Assembly (NCBI GenBank): GCA_017983955.1
Contig: JAGOAJ010000002.1
Location: 107,700-171,699 of the forward strand
Direction: 5' to 3'
Length of the DNA: 64,000 bases
Origin: Burkholderiaceae bacterium
GTDB lineage: Bacteria > Pseudomonadota > Gammaproteobacteria > Burkholderiales > Burkholderiaceae_B
Both the position numbers and the translations under genes were made by a program. A model generated the notes under the pieces. It was not told the origin of the DNA and did no database searches. It was given only the letters and a program-made list of their open reading frames with translations. This document shows positions 1-9,276 of this stretch, in pieces (the stretch's first letter is position 1; each line of letters starts with the position of its first letter).

Positions 1-222
1 TGCTTCTTCCAGGGCGGCGCCCGCTTCTTTCATGCAAGTGGCCTTGTCTTGATAGCCTTGACCGCTATTGCACAGTTGCACATCTGCCTGATAGCGTTGC
101 TCTGGGTTGTTGCTGCTATCGTCGGTTGACCCGGCGGCCAGTGCCAACGGTGCAATCAGGCAGGCGCTAAGCGCTAGACCCAGTAAAGACGGGCGTGAAA
201 GCAAACGTGATCGGTTAAGCAT
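1..222 (-). CDS. Partial exported protein of unknown function
   Basis: Only the first 74 residues lie in the window; the C-terminus runs off the left edge. The ATG at 222 is preceded by an AAGGAG ribosome site about 11 bases upstream. The N-terminus has arginines, then a hydrophobic stretch ending in an Ala-rich signal-peptidase-like site near residues 28-30. Cys21 (LSAC) weakly resembles a lipobox, but the hydrophobic stretch continues past it, so an ordinary Sec signal is more likely. The mature part is polar, with Cys51 and Cys63 that could form a periplasmic disulfide. I do not recognise the family. Confidence 0.7.
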   Translation of the reverse strand, partial: MLNRSRLLSRPSLLGLALSACLIAPLALAAGSTDDSSNNPEQRYQADVQLCNSGQGYQDKATCMKEAGAALEEA

Positions 223-358
223 AATGACATGCTCCTTGTGAGAACTGTGCGCTGTGGTGTGCAGGATGTCCTGTGCCGCAACGCGTTTGGTTAACGGGAT
301 CAAAATGTTCAAGCATGACCCCTAATGCCACAAGTAGCTAGCAAAGCGCGTGCCTGGG

Positions 359-715
359 TTATTCTGGACCCATTTCTGTTGTATTGGCTTGTTCTGCGGC
401 AAGTTGTGCAGCCCTGGCCTGGCGTTTTATCGCGGCCCGCATCAAGAGTATGGCCGTACATGGTGCCGTAATAATCAATAACACGGTGATCAGTATGGGA
501 TGCAGTATAGGTCGCTGCTCAACGAACGACGCCACAATAATACTGGCCAGCAGCACGCAGAAAGCGCCCAGCGTGTTGCCCATGGTGGGTGCATGCATGC
601 GCGCGTAAAAGTCGGGCAGACGCAGCAGGCCTGCCGATCCTATCAAGGTGATCAGGCCAGCGCTAACCAGCAGCAGGGCAACGGGGATGGCAAGCCATAG
701 GGGTAAGGAGCTCAT
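359..715 (-). CDS. phaG: Mrp/Pha-type cation/H+ antiporter subunit G
   Basis: This 118-residue membrane protein matches the MnhG/MrpG/PhaG family in length, in its three hydrophobic segments and in the conserved loop RLPDFYARMHA after the first segment. In Mrp-type antiporters the subunits form one inner-membrane complex exchanging Na+ or K+ for protons, needed for pH and salt homeostasis. Its ATG overlaps the stop of the upstream F gene by four bases (ATGA), so it is the last gene of a translationally coupled operon running from 6365 down to 359. I see no clear terminator after it. The transported ion cannot be read from the sequence. Confidence 0.9.
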   Translation of the reverse strand: MSSLPLWLAIPVALLLVSAGLITLIGSAGLLRLPDFYARMHAPTMGNTLGAFCVLLASIIVASFVEQRPILHPILITVLLIITAPCTAILLMRAAIKRQARAAQLAAEQANTTEMGPE

Positions 716-993
716 GGTTCTATAACCTCGCCGCGTAACAGGAACTTGGCCATCGCTAATGAACTAACAAAGCCAAACATGCTGATTAACAGGGCGATAT
801 CAAAGTACACCGCCACCCCAAACTGCAGCCCCAACACCAGTAAAATTAGCATGCCATTGACATACATAGTGTCTAGCGCCAGTACCCTGTCCGTTACGTC
901 AGGGCCGCGTAGCAAGCGTATGGTGGCGATGGCCAACCCTACAACAAAGCAGCCCAGCGCGAAACTGGCTGCCCAGAATACCAGTGCAATCAT
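712..993 (-). CDS. phaF: Mrp/Pha-type cation/H+ antiporter subunit F
   Basis: This 93-residue protein has three hydrophobic segments and the family pattern RLLRGPDVTDRVLALD, typical of MnhF/MrpF/PhaF. The open frame reaches back to 1116, but the start at 993 is chosen because it gives the usual family length, begins directly with the first membrane segment (MIALVFW) and overlaps the stop of the upstream E gene as ATGA. The upstream extension is polar and lies inside the E gene. It is a small membrane subunit of the antiporter complex; its individual role within the complex is not well defined in the family. Confidence 0.9.
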   Translation of the reverse strand: MIALVFWAASFALGCFVVGLAIATIRLLRGPDVTDRVLALDTMYVNGMLILLVLGLQFGVAVYFDIALLISMFGFVSSLAMAKFLLRGEVIEP

Positions 994-1475
994 TCGAATA
1001 TCCTTATAAGGGGACCTTGATAGCGTTGTTGTATAACATTTAGCCATTGTTCTTCGTTCTGAAGATCCAGCACGTGCAGGGTCAAGACGCTGTCTGCCTC
1101 TGAATAGTCGGACCACACTGTGCCTGGCGTGTAGGTCACTATGCAGGCCAAGGCAGCCAAGCCATGTGGGTCAGTCATAGTCAAAGGGATACGCAGAAAC
1201 CCGGGTTTGAATCCTGAACGTTGGCCCAAACAGACTATGCGTCCTACAGCAATAGTGGACAGCGCAATATCCACCGCTACGTGCCATATCAGGCTAAGCG
1301 CAATCAATGGGTGCTTGGCACTGGCACGTAATGGCCTGACCGTTAATGCCAACCAGTTCAACAACAGGGCAAACACTGTACCCAGGACGATGTTACCCAC
1401 GGACAGCGTGTCATTTAGCAGCAGCCAGATAGCCAGCAGCATTACGGGCAGTATCAGGTAATTCAGTCGCTTCAT
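990..1475 (-). CDS. phaE: Mrp/Pha-type cation/H+ antiporter subunit E
   Basis: This 161-residue protein has an N-terminal hydrophobic half and a soluble C-terminal half containing VTYTPGTVWSD, the conserved block of the MnhE/MrpE/PhaE family. It is a structural subunit of the cation/proton antiporter. It overlaps both neighbours by four bases: its start lies inside the end of the D gene and its stop inside the start of the F gene, so translation of D, E, F and G is probably coupled. Length and gene order are normal for the family. Confidence 0.9.
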   Translation of the reverse strand: MKRLNYLILPVMLLAIWLLLNDTLSVGNIVLGTVFALLLNWLALTVRPLRASAKHPLIALSLIWHVAVDIALSTIAVGRIVCLGQRSGFKPGFLRIPLTMTDPHGLAALACIVTYTPGTVWSDYSEADSVLTLHVLDLQNEEQWLNVIQQRYQGPLIRIFE

Positions 1476-3109
1476 TGTGCTGCTCCGATGTGCAGTCCAC
1501 GCGTGGGGTTTTGGGATAAAACGGCGTCTATATAGGAAGCGGGACGGTCCAGATAGCTAGCTGTGTCGTCCATATATTGAATGACGGGACCCGCCCATAT
1601 CGTTAGTGCCACGCAGGCTAGTAGCAGTGCTCCCACTGGCGCTGCTTCGCTAAGACGTAGACGGGGTACCACAGAGTCTTCGGGTATCCAGAACAAACGT
1701 ATGCCAGTACGTCCCAGTGCAATTATGCCGGCCAAGCCAGCGGACAGCACCCCCGCCACTAGCATCCAGGCATCGGCAGATGGTACGTCCGTGGTTGAGG
1801 TTTGCAAGGCGGCTGACAATAGGGTGAACTTGGCAACAAACCCAGACAGGGGTGGCAGGCCCGTAATTAATAGCGCACAAGCAATAAATGATAATCCAAG
1901 GAAAGCCATGGCAGCGGGAATGGCCACGCCCACTACGTCATCGGAATCGTCAGCGGCTTCGGGGTCTTCCAATTCGAACGCTTCTTGACTGACCGCCAGC
2001 AGGTCGGCGCCGAAGGTTTGGGTACGCTCTATCATTTCCAGCAGCATAAAAAATGCGCATAAAGCCAGCACCGAGCTGACTAGGTAGAGTAGAGCGGGTC
2101 CAGTTAAGGCGACCCCTGGCATGCCCAGCGCTGCTAGTAGTGTGCCAGAGGACAGGATGATGCAGTAACCGGCCTGGCGTTCAACCTGACCAGCCGCTAG
2201 CAAGCCTATCGTGCCAAAGATCAATGTGGCCATACCGACGGGAAACATCCATTCCCCGCCAAAGGCAGCAGGGGCCCCGGTAGGTAGTAGCAGCGAGCCT
2301 ATACGCAACAAGGCATAGATGCCTACCTTGGTCATGATCGCAAAAATTCCAGCGACTGGCGGGCAGGCGTTGGCATAGGTTGCGGGCAGCCAGAAGTTCA
2401 AGGGCCAGGCTGCAGCCTTGATAAGAAAAGCCATGCCCAAAATGGCTGCGCCGGTCTCAAATAACCGTCGGTCAGGCCCGGAAAGTTCCCCAGCCCTAAC
2501 AGCCAGGTCGGCCATATTCAAGGTGCCGGTCAGACCGTAGATCAAGGCCAATGCCACCAGCAGCAAGAACGATGACACTAGGTTGATCACGATGTAGTGT
2601 AATCCGGCAGCTACCCTTTCTTGACCCGACCCGTGCAGCATCAAGCCATACGAAGCTACCAGCAGTACTTCAAAAAATACGAATAGATTGAATAGATCGC
2701 CGGTCAGAAAGGCGCCATTTAGCCCCATCAGCAAAAATTGGAACAGGGGATGAAAATGCACCCCGGCCCTGTCCCAGCGAGCTGTGGAGTAAACCCAGCT
2801 GGCTGCGCCCACTACGGATGTCAGCAACAGCATTATGGCTGCCAGGCGATCGGCCACTACCACGATACCAAACGGTGCAGGCCAATCGCCCAGTAAATAA
2901 ACGCCTACGCCGTCGGGCCAGTTGCTGGGCAGTAGCCCCGAAGTCAGGCACAGCAAGGTCACGGCCAAGATGATTTGGGCGAGGATGGAAAATATCGATA
3001 GGGCCAGGCGGCCGCGGCGCTGGGAATCCCGCAGCAACAGCATGGCTGCGCCCACCATCATGGGGATGGCCACCGGCAAAATGGGTAGATGTTGCAACCA
3101 GTTTGTCAT
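1472..3109 (-). CDS. phaD: Mrp/Pha-type cation/H+ antiporter subunit D
   Basis: This 545-residue polytopic membrane protein belongs to the proton-translocating family shared with complex I subunits NuoL/M/N (ND2/4/5). Typical family sequence is visible around residues 130-150 (LTGDLFNLFVFFEVLL) and in the proton-channel region with KAAAWPLNFWLP. It supplies one of the two antiporter-like channels of the complex, with PhaA the other. Its start overlaps the C gene stop by four bases. A charged insertion near residues 370-390 (EDPEAADDSDD) between two membrane segments is a local peculiarity of this copy. Confidence 0.93.
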   Translation of the reverse strand: MTNWLQHLPILPVAIPMMVGAAMLLLRDSQRRGRLALSIFSILAQIILAVTLLCLTSGLLPSNWPDGVGVYLLGDWPAPFGIVVVADRLAAIMLLLTSVVGAASWVYSTARWDRAGVHFHPLFQFLLMGLNGAFLTGDLFNLFVFFEVLLVASYGLMLHGSGQERVAAGLHYIVINLVSSFLLLVALALIYGLTGTLNMADLAVRAGELSGPDRRLFETGAAILGMAFLIKAAAWPLNFWLPATYANACPPVAGIFAIMTKVGIYALLRIGSLLLPTGAPAAFGGEWMFPVGMATLIFGTIGLLAAGQVERQAGYCIILSSGTLLAALGMPGVALTGPALLYLVSSVLALCAFFMLLEMIERTQTFGADLLAVSQEAFELEDPEAADDSDDVVGVAIPAAMAFLGLSFIACALLITGLPPLSGFVAKFTLLSAALQTSTTDVPSADAWMLVAGVLSAGLAGIIALGRTGIRLFWIPEDSVVPRLRLSEAAPVGALLLACVALTIWAGPVIQYMDDTASYLDRPASYIDAVLSQNPTRGLHIGAAQ

Positions 3110-3450
3110 TGGCGATTTTCCCGTCCGTCTACATGGTCGGTGTCAGACAGGCCACGTGAAGCCAGCAGGACCACTAAAAATAGTGCTGTGGTGGCAAAAC
3201 CTATGACGATGGCAGTTAGTACCAATGCCTGGGGCAGGGGGTCAGCGTACAGGCTAGGGTCGGCTGCCCATTCAGCGTCAATCACGGGCGGAGCGCCCAG
3301 AGTAATCCTGCCCATGGCGAAAATAAACAGATTGACAGCATACGAGATTAAAGACAGTCCAATAATGACCTGGAATGTTCTGGGCCTAAGCAGTAACCAG
3401 ATGCCAGATCCGGCCAGTACGCCTATCGCGATGGAAAGAATAATTTCCAT
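3106..3450 (-). CDS. phaC: Mrp/Pha-type cation/H+ antiporter subunit C
   Basis: This 114-residue, three-helix membrane protein is homologous to NuoK and to MnhC/MrpC/PhaC (ISYAVNLFIFAMGR and PLPQALVLTAIVIGFA are typical). It couples the antiporter-like subunits within the complex. It starts immediately after the phaAB stop (1-base junction at 3450) and overlaps phaD by four bases. The symbol follows the rhizobial Pha antiporter naming and must not be confused with polyhydroxyalkanoate synthase, to which it is unrelated. Confidence 0.92.
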   Translation of the reverse strand: MEIILSIAIGVLAGSGIWLLLRPRTFQVIIGLSLISYAVNLFIFAMGRITLGAPPVIDAEWAADPSLYADPLPQALVLTAIVIGFATTALFLVVLLASRGLSDTDHVDGRENRQ

Positions 3451-6365
3451 TAAGGGGCTCCTGGTGTGGTGGGGGTAGCTAGCAGCGGCACCGGTTTGCG
3501 ATAAAAACGTAAGGATTGGTGCGCTAGGGCCACCAGCATCAATACAGTGGCACCGACCACCAACATATACACGCCCAGGTCAAACAACAGCACACTGGAT
3601 ATATGCACATGGCCTATCAGGGGCACCATCAGGTCCCAGGACAGGGCCGCCAGAAAGGGCCGTGCGCCCCACCAGACAGATATGGCGGCGGCGCCAGATG
3701 CCAGTAGGCCAAAGGCTATCCAGTGTTGTGGATTGATGCCAGGCCTGGCTTCTACCCAGATGACACCGCTAACCATGTATTGCAAAATAATTGCAGTGGC
3801 CAAGATCAGGCCGCCAACGAATCCGCCACCAGGCAGATTATGCCCACGCAGCAGAAAATACAGAGAGATCAACGCCGCTACCGGCAGCAGCAAGCGCACC
3901 AGTAGAGCGGGTATTGCCATTACGCCCACAGGCACCAAGGCCTTGGGGTCGGGCTCGCCGAAAGCGCCCAATAGCTTGGCGGCGCTCACAGGTTGTTGAC
4001 GCTCAGGGGGCAGGTCCATGGTTTCAGGTGGCGGGCGGAAACGTCTTAATAAGGCATAAACCGCTAGCGCAACCGTACCTAGGACGCTAATTTCACCAAA
4101 GGTATCGAAGGCGCGGAAGTCCACCAGTATGACGTTGACCACGTTGGCACCGCCCCCCAGAGGTAGCGATTGCTCGACAAAGAACGATGATATTCCTACA
4201 GGCCGCTCGCGGGTCAGCATGCCATAGGCTAAGGCGGACATACCCAGGCCGCTGGCGATGGTGATGACCAGGTCACGAGAACGGCGCACAAATACCCTGG
4301 CGGCGGTTTGCCTTAGGCGGGTGTCTTCTTCGACGCGTCGTGGCAGCCAGCGCAGCCCCAACAATATCAATACGATAGTGACAACCTCCACGGCCAGTTG
4401 GGTCAGTGCAAGGTCAGGCGCCGACAGCCAGGCGAAGGTCAGGCTGGTGACCAGGCCCGCGCCGCCCAGCAGTAGTAGCGCGACCGCCCGATGATACTTG
4501 GCCATGCGTGCTGCTCCGATGGCGCATGCGCCGCCAGCAATCCACATTAAGCCAAAGGTCAGGTCGGCGGGGGTAGAGAGTTTGGGCAGCATCCATGATC
4601 CGCCCAGTAAAGGCAGGGCGGCCACCAATATGGTGGCAACGATGACCAGCATTAACTGCGTTTGCAGACGTGACGAACGCAACCAGCTTAGTAAAATATC
4701 GGCTAGCGTGTCGATGCCTTCCAGTAGAGCATCGAAGCTGCGACGGCCATCCAGACGATAAATTAACGGCGTGCGCCCTGGCCGGCTGCGATGCCTGTGA
4801 CGCAGCAACCATAGCAACAGCATACCGCCCAGCAAAGCCAGGAAGCTCATGGCTAGGGGCAAGTTGAATCCATGCCAGATACGCAGATCGAACACTGGGG
4901 CCGATGAGCCCAGTATGGCCTGTGTGGCGTTCAATAGAAACGGCCCTACAGTAATGCTGGGGATTATGCCTACTACCAGGCAGGTCAATACCAGCACTGT
5001 GCTGGGAATCAGCATAAGCTTGGGTGGCTCGTGCGGCGCACGAGGCAGGTCATGCGGCGCAGGCCCGAAAAACACTTGGGCAATGAAGCGTATGGAATAA
5101 GCCACGCTAAAGGCGCTGGCGCAGACCGCCGCCGCAGGCAAGGCAAAACGTGTAAGCCAGCCGCCGCCCATAAATACGGTTTCGGCAAAAAACATTTCTT
5201 TGGAAATAAAGCCGTTCAGCAGGGGAACACCGGCCATGGAAGCAGCCGCTACCAGCGCCAATGTGGCGGTAATCGGCATGCTGCGGTATAGGCCGGACAA
5301 GCGTCCCAGGTCACGCGTCCCGGTTTCATGATCGACTATCCCCGCCGCCATGAATAGTGATGCTTTGAAGGTCGCGTGGTTAATCATATGAAATACTGCC
5401 GCCACCAACGCCAGCTTGCTGTTCATACCTAACAGCAGGGTAATCAATCCCAGGTGACTAATGGTGGAGTAAGCCAGTACTCCCTTCATGTCCGTTTGGA
5501 AAGTGGCCGCATACGCGCCCAGGACCAGAGAAATCATGCCGGCCCCACCGATGATCCAGGTCCATTCTGGGGTCCCGGACAACACAGGCCAGAAGCGGGC
5601 CAGCAGGAAGACCCCGGCTTTGACCATGGTGGCGGAATGTAGATACGCTGACACCGGGGTGGGGGCGGCCATGGCGTTGGGCAGCCACACGTGGAAGGGG
5701 AACTGCGCGCTTTTGGTTAAAGCACCTAGAGCCACCATTACCAGCATGGTGGTGTACCAAGGGTGGGTACGTATGATGTCACCCGAAGCCAGTACATCGT
5801 CCAGGTCGTAGCTGCCTACCATGTGGCCCAGCATCAGCATGCCTGCCAGCAGACACAGGCCGCCTGCGCCAGTAATGGTTAGCGACATGCGCGCCCCACG
5901 TCTGGCGTCCAGGCGATGATGCCAGTAGGCGATCAGCAGGAATGACGACAGGCTGGTCAACTCCCAGAACACCACCAACTGGATCAAGTTGCCAGATAAC
6001 ACCACGCCCAGCATGGAACCCATAAAGGCCAGGAAAAAGGAAAAGAAACGCGGCGCAGGGTCTTGGGGTGACAGGTAATAGCGCGCATACAGCACGATTA
6101 ATGCCCCCATCAGGGTAATAATCATGGTGAACAGCCACGAGTAGCCATCCATGCGCAATGTAAAGTCCACGCCAGGCATCCAGGCCAAAGTGGTTTTAAT
6201 GATTTGCGCGTTGCCGACCAGTGGGAGTTGGCTCATGGCCAAGCCCGCGCACATGATAGCTACCGCACCTGCCAGCCATGCTTCCAGATTACGCGCGTTA
6301 GAAGGCAGCAGCGCAGCCACTAGGCTGCCCGCAAAAGGCAGGGCAAGAATTAGGAATAACAACAT
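3450..6365 (-). CDS. phaAB: Fused Mrp/Pha-type cation/H+ antiporter subunit A/B
   Basis: At 971 residues this is the fused A+B form typical of group 2 Mrp operons (as in Sinorhizobium pha). Residues up to about 770 form the NuoL-like A subunit, with the proton-channel sequence KSAQFPFHVWLPNAM and the lateral-helix region. The last ~150 residues are the MnhB domain (RGHNLPGGGFVGGLI). It is the main ion-translocating subunit and the first gene of the six-gene operon. The start at 6365 has only a weak ribosome site. The operon promoter must lie in the 185-bp gap shared with the divergent hemN; which sites serve which gene is not clear. Confidence 0.93.
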   Translation of the reverse strand: MLLFLILALPFAGSLVAALLPSNARNLEAWLAGAVAIMCAGLAMSQLPLVGNAQIIKTTLAWMPGVDFTLRMDGYSWLFTMIITLMGALIVLYARYYLSPQDPAPRFFSFFLAFMGSMLGVVLSGNLIQLVVFWELTSLSSFLLIAYWHHRLDARRGARMSLTITGAGGLCLLAGMLMLGHMVGSYDLDDVLASGDIIRTHPWYTTMLVMVALGALTKSAQFPFHVWLPNAMAAPTPVSAYLHSATMVKAGVFLLARFWPVLSGTPEWTWIIGGAGMISLVLGAYAATFQTDMKGVLAYSTISHLGLITLLLGMNSKLALVAAVFHMINHATFKASLFMAAGIVDHETGTRDLGRLSGLYRSMPITATLALVAAASMAGVPLLNGFISKEMFFAETVFMGGGWLTRFALPAAAVCASAFSVAYSIRFIAQVFFGPAPHDLPRAPHEPPKLMLIPSTVLVLTCLVVGIIPSITVGPFLLNATQAILGSSAPVFDLRIWHGFNLPLAMSFLALLGGMLLLWLLRHRHRSRPGRTPLIYRLDGRRSFDALLEGIDTLADILLSWLRSSRLQTQLMLVIVATILVAALPLLGGSWMLPKLSTPADLTFGLMWIAGGACAIGAARMAKYHRAVALLLLGGAGLVTSLTFAWLSAPDLALTQLAVEVVTIVLILLGLRWLPRRVEEDTRLRQTAARVFVRRSRDLVITIASGLGMSALAYGMLTRERPVGISSFFVEQSLPLGGGANVVNVILVDFRAFDTFGEISVLGTVALAVYALLRRFRPPPETMDLPPERQQPVSAAKLLGAFGEPDPKALVPVGVMAIPALLVRLLLPVAALISLYFLLRGHNLPGGGFVGGLILATAIILQYMVSGVIWVEARPGINPQHWIAFGLLASGAAAISVWWGARPFLAALSWDLMVPLIGHVHISSVLLFDLGVYMLVVGATVLMLVALAHQSLRFYRKPVPLLATPTTPGAP

Positions 6366-6476
6366 GAACAGGCAGACTTACAGGGGAAGGAAACTGCCCT
6401 AATAATACGATATGTTTTGTTCAGCTTGGTGAAAGTTGTAATTTATACCTCCAGTTAGAGGGTTTTAATCGCATTA

Positions 6477-6490
6477 TTGATCCATATCAA
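6477..6490 (+). promoter_or_regulatory. FNR/Dnr-type operator upstream of hemN
   Basis: The sequence is TTGAT-CCAT-ATCAA, an exact match to the FNR-family consensus TTGAT-N4-ATCAA. It ends 60 bases before the hemN start codon, a position suited to activation under low oxygen or nitric oxide. FNR control of hemN is well known in other bacteria. The only FNR-family regulator gene in this window (8411-9091) carries the matching DNA-reading residues. Confidence 0.85.
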
Positions 6491-6550
6491 GGGCTGTAGG
6501 CCCGCCTGGGCTGACAATGTATCGGTAAAGAAACCTTATCGGAGCAAGGC

Positions 6551-7972
6551 ATGGATGCCGCTTTTACTGAAATCAGCAATACTGTTGTCTCTTTCCCTGA
6601 TGTCGAAATTTCTGAGGCCTTGATACGGCGTTTTGACAGTTCAGGTCCCCGTTATACCTCGTATCCTACTGCCGATCGTTTTTCCACTGAATTCAATCAC
6701 ACGGAATATCAACAGTATTTGGCGAGTCGTGCCGCGGCTTCCAGCAATCCACCGCTGTCGGTCTACGTGCATCTGCCATTTTGCGAGTCCCTATGCTATT
6801 TTTGCGCCTGTAACAAAATTATTACCCAAGATCACAGCCGCTCGGCCGAGTATCTGCGCTATCTGACGCTGGAAATGGGCTTACTGGCGTGTCATCTGGA
6901 AACAGACCGAGTTACCGAACAATTACATCTGGGCGGCGGTACGCCCACCTTTCTTAACCATGCTGAACTCACCCAGTTGATGGACAGCTTGCGTAGTCAC
7001 TTTAATTTCACCCCAGATGCGGAGTTGGGCGTAGAGATAGACCCGCGTACGGTGAATTCGCATACCTCGTCGATGCTGGCGGGCCTGGGCTTTAATCGCA
7101 CCAGCTTTGGGGTCCAGGATTTTGATCCCGCTGTCCAGGCGGCAGTGAATCGCATACAGCCTTTGGACATGGTTGAGCGTGCTCTAAGCGATAGTCGTGC
7201 AGCGGGCTTTCAGTCCGTCAATATTGATTTGATTTACGGCTTGCCCAAGCAAACCATAAGCAGTTTTGACCGTACGCTGGATCAGGTGATACGTTTGTCG
7301 CCTGATCGCATTGCCCTATACAACTATGCACATCTGCCCAGCCGCTTTAAGGCGCAACGCTTAATTGTCGCTGCCGACCTGCCTACGGCTGAAGAACGCC
7401 TGCAAATTTTCCTGATGTCCACGCGTCGCCTACTGGAGGCGGGGTATGTGTATATAGGGCTGGATCATTTCGCCAAGCCTGATGATGAATTGAATCTGGC
7501 GCGCCTGGACAGTAGCTTGCATCGTAACTTTCAGGGCTACACCACTAGGGCTGACTGCGATTTGATTGGCCTGGGTGTATCGGCTATAGGCAAGGTAGGG
7601 GCATCCTATAGCCAGTCGGTGCGCTCATTGAATGCCTACTATCAATATCTGGATCAGGGGCAATTGCCGATAGAAAAAGGTTACCACCTGTCTGAAGATG
7701 ACTTACTACGTCGTCAGGTCATCATGACGCTAATGTGCAGTATGCCCTTGGACTATAAAGCAATTAACCAGCAACACCATATAGACTTTAATCAGTATTT
7801 TGCCCGCGAACTGGAGCTGTTACAGCCCTATCGAGAGGCGGGCCTGATGGTAAGTCATGATAACGGCATGACAATTACCCCCAAGGGCCGTCTGTTTGTG
7901 CGCGGCATAGGTATGGTGTTTGACCGCTATCTGGGTCAACCTACGGTATCAACATATTCGAAATTGATCTAG
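6551..7972 (+). CDS. hemN: Oxygen-independent coproporphyrinogen III oxidase
   Basis: This radical-SAM enzyme converts coproporphyrinogen III to protoporphyrinogen IX without oxygen, allowing haem synthesis in anaerobic or denitrifying growth. The N-terminal part has the HemN pattern C78-x3-C82-x2-C85-x-C87 that holds the 4Fe-4S cluster, followed by LGGGTPTFL for SAM binding. The length of 473 residues and end-to-end resemblance to E. coli HemN support the true enzyme rather than a HemW-like relative. A perfect FNR-type box lies upstream. Its stop overlaps the stop of the converging DUF454 gene by four bases. The nitric oxide reductase 16 kb away shares the same box type. Confidence 0.96.
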   Translation: MDAAFTEISNTVVSFPDVEISEALIRRFDSSGPRYTSYPTADRFSTEFNHTEYQQYLASRAAASSNPPLSVYVHLPFCESLCYFCACNKIITQDHSRSAEYLRYLTLEMGLLACHLETDRVTEQLHLGGGTPTFLNHAELTQLMDSLRSHFNFTPDAELGVEIDPRTVNSHTSSMLAGLGFNRTSFGVQDFDPAVQAAVNRIQPLDMVERALSDSRAAGFQSVNIDLIYGLPKQTISSFDRTLDQVIRLSPDRIALYNYAHLPSRFKAQRLIVAADLPTAEERLQIFLMSTRRLLEAGYVYIGLDHFAKPDDELNLARLDSSLHRNFQGYTTRADCDLIGLGVSAIGKVGASYSQSVRSLNAYYQYLDQGQLPIEKGYHLSEDDLLRRQVIMTLMCSMPLDYKAINQQHHIDFNQYFARELELLQPYREAGLMVSHDNGMTITPKGRLFVRGIGMVFDRYLGQPTVSTYSKLI

Positions 7973-8346
7973 GCCTGGTCGCCAGGGCTTAGGGTTTTCA
8001 TTTTCAGCAGATAGATGGTTACGGCAATGCCGGGTATCAATAGCAAACACTGTAGCCATAACCATGAAATTTGCCAGGCTGAAAATCCTAATGAAATCCA
8101 TAACAGACTGATGGCAATAATTTTTGTGCGCCTGGGGATACCTAGCCCAGACTGGATGTTAGTTAGGTAAACGCCAAATGTTTTGTTGTTGTGCAGCCAG
8201 TAATGCAAGCGTGTCGAGCCGCGCATAAAACAAGCTGATGCCAGCAATAAGAAGGGTGTGGTAGGAAGCAGGGGCAGGAATATCCCCAGTATTGCCAGGG
8301 TAACGGCCAGGATGCCAATAACGTTAAACAGGGCTTTTTTCGTCAT
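7969..8346 (-). CDS. DUF454 (YbaN-like) inner-membrane protein
   Basis: This 125-residue protein has three to four hydrophobic segments and the DUF454 pattern near the N-terminus: LGIFLPLLPTTPFLLLA followed by CFMRGSTRLHYWL. The family (E. coli YbaN) is widespread in proteobacteria and has no firmly assigned function. The gene converges on hemN with overlapping stops and is divergent from the Crp/Fnr regulator at 8411, with only 64 bp between. Members are often found near haem or respiratory genes, which fits here but does not prove a role. Confidence 0.85.
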   Translation of the reverse strand: MTKKALFNVIGILAVTLAILGIFLPLLPTTPFLLLASACFMRGSTRLHYWLHNNKTFGVYLTNIQSGLGIPRRTKIIAISLLWISLGFSAWQISWLWLQCLLLIPGIAVTIYLLKMKTLSPGDQA

Positions 8347-8410
8347 GGTGTGGCAGACTTGTGAGGGATGAATGGCGCGGCTGCGTTACTTGAACACAGG
8401 ATACTAGCAA

Positions 8411-9091
8411 TTGATTATAGATAGAACACGCATACAGGATTTCCTATTGCAACTGCCTTTATTTAATGAGTTGGCCCCCACTGAGCTGGCTAGACTGGCC
8501 AACGCCACCTCCGAGATCTCGGTACCGCGTGGCGACATGGTCTTTCATAGAGGCGAACCATGCGTAGGGTTTCATGCGGTTATCTATGGCCAGATAAAAC
8601 TGATGTTTGTGTCGCCGCTGGGTGATGAAAAAGTGGTGCGTCTGCTGGGTTCAGGAGACACGTTTGGCGAAGCCTTGATGTTCATGGGCAAGGACTACAT
8701 CGTGTCGGCCCAAGCCTTGGAAGATACCTTGTTGCTGCATGTAGGCAAAGCAGCTGTGTTTGCCGAACTGGACAACGACACCGGCTTTGCCCGGAAAATG
8801 CTGGCTGGGCTTAGTAAGCGCTTGCATGTCTTGATGGCCGATGTTGAGGCCTATTCCCTTAAATCAGGCATGCAACGTATTATCGGCTACTTATTGCAGG
8901 GTGGGCCCTATCAGAATGGCGATCGCTTCCGCTTGGAAACGACTAAAACCGTGATCGCGTCGCGATTGAATCTGACCCCAGAGCACTTTTCGCGCATTAT
9001 GCACGATCTAGGTAGCCGCGGTCTGATCAAAATCAAAGGGCGCGAAATCACCATCGTCGACATCGAAGGCTTACGTCGCTTTCATGACTGA
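8411..9091 (+). CDS. Crp/Fnr-family regulator, Dnr-like (no Fe-S cysteines)
   Basis: This 226-residue protein has an N-terminal cyclic-nucleotide-like sensor fold (to about residue 120), a long dimer helix and a C-terminal winged helix. The recognition helix carries E191-x-x-S194-R195, the residues by which FNR reads TTGAT half sites. Unlike FNR it lacks an N-terminal cysteine cluster (Cys51 is the only cysteine), so it cannot hold the FNR 4Fe-4S centre; this resembles Dnr/Nnr regulators that sense nitric oxide through haem. The start must be the TTG at 8411, because an in-frame TAG stop lies at 8405 and the next ATG falls inside the sensor fold. Probable targets are the TTGAT-N4-ATCAA boxes in this window. 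Confidence 0.9.
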   Translation: MIIDRTRIQDFLLQLPLFNELAPTELARLANATSEISVPRGDMVFHRGEPCVGFHAVIYGQIKLMFVSPLGDEKVVRLLGSGDTFGEALMFMGKDYIVSAQALEDTLLLHVGKAAVFAELDNDTGFARKMLAGLSKRLHVLMADVEAYSLKSGMQRIIGYLLQGGPYQNGDRFRLETTKTVIASRLNLTPEHFSRIMHDLGSRGLIKIKGREITIVDIEGLRRFHD

Positions 9092-9191
9092 TGCTATGGC
9101 GATGCGGGTGCGTCGGTAAAGCAGCATTGCTGCATAAGGTTTAGCTCGACAAAGGAATACTTGAGCTTATTCCGATTAAATCACTACAAGC

Positions 9192-9205
9192 TTGATTTTT
9201 ATTAA
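9192..9205 (+). promoter_or_regulatory. Near-consensus FNR/Dnr box upstream of flavoprotein gene
   Basis: TTGAT-TTTT-ATTAA matches TTGAT-N4-ATCAA at 9 of 10 defined bases (T instead of C at 9203). It lies 72 bases before the GTG start at 9277, in the gap immediately downstream of the Crp/Fnr regulator gene. The AT-rich surroundings make a chance match possible. Confidence 0.45.
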
Positions 9206-9276
9206 GGAATCTATAACGTTCTGCGGTCATAGTGGTGGCTGGGTTTACTTAGCCATTTTAATGAAGGATTATCACT

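Noticed and set aside
712-1116. Longer start for phaF at 1116
   Set aside because: The extra 41 residues are polar, lie within phaE and are absent from the family; ATG 993 overlaps phaE by ATGA like the other junctions.
8411-9091. True FNR (4Fe-4S) identity for the Crp/Fnr regulator
   Set aside because: The N-terminal cysteine cluster of FNR is missing; only Cys51 is present.
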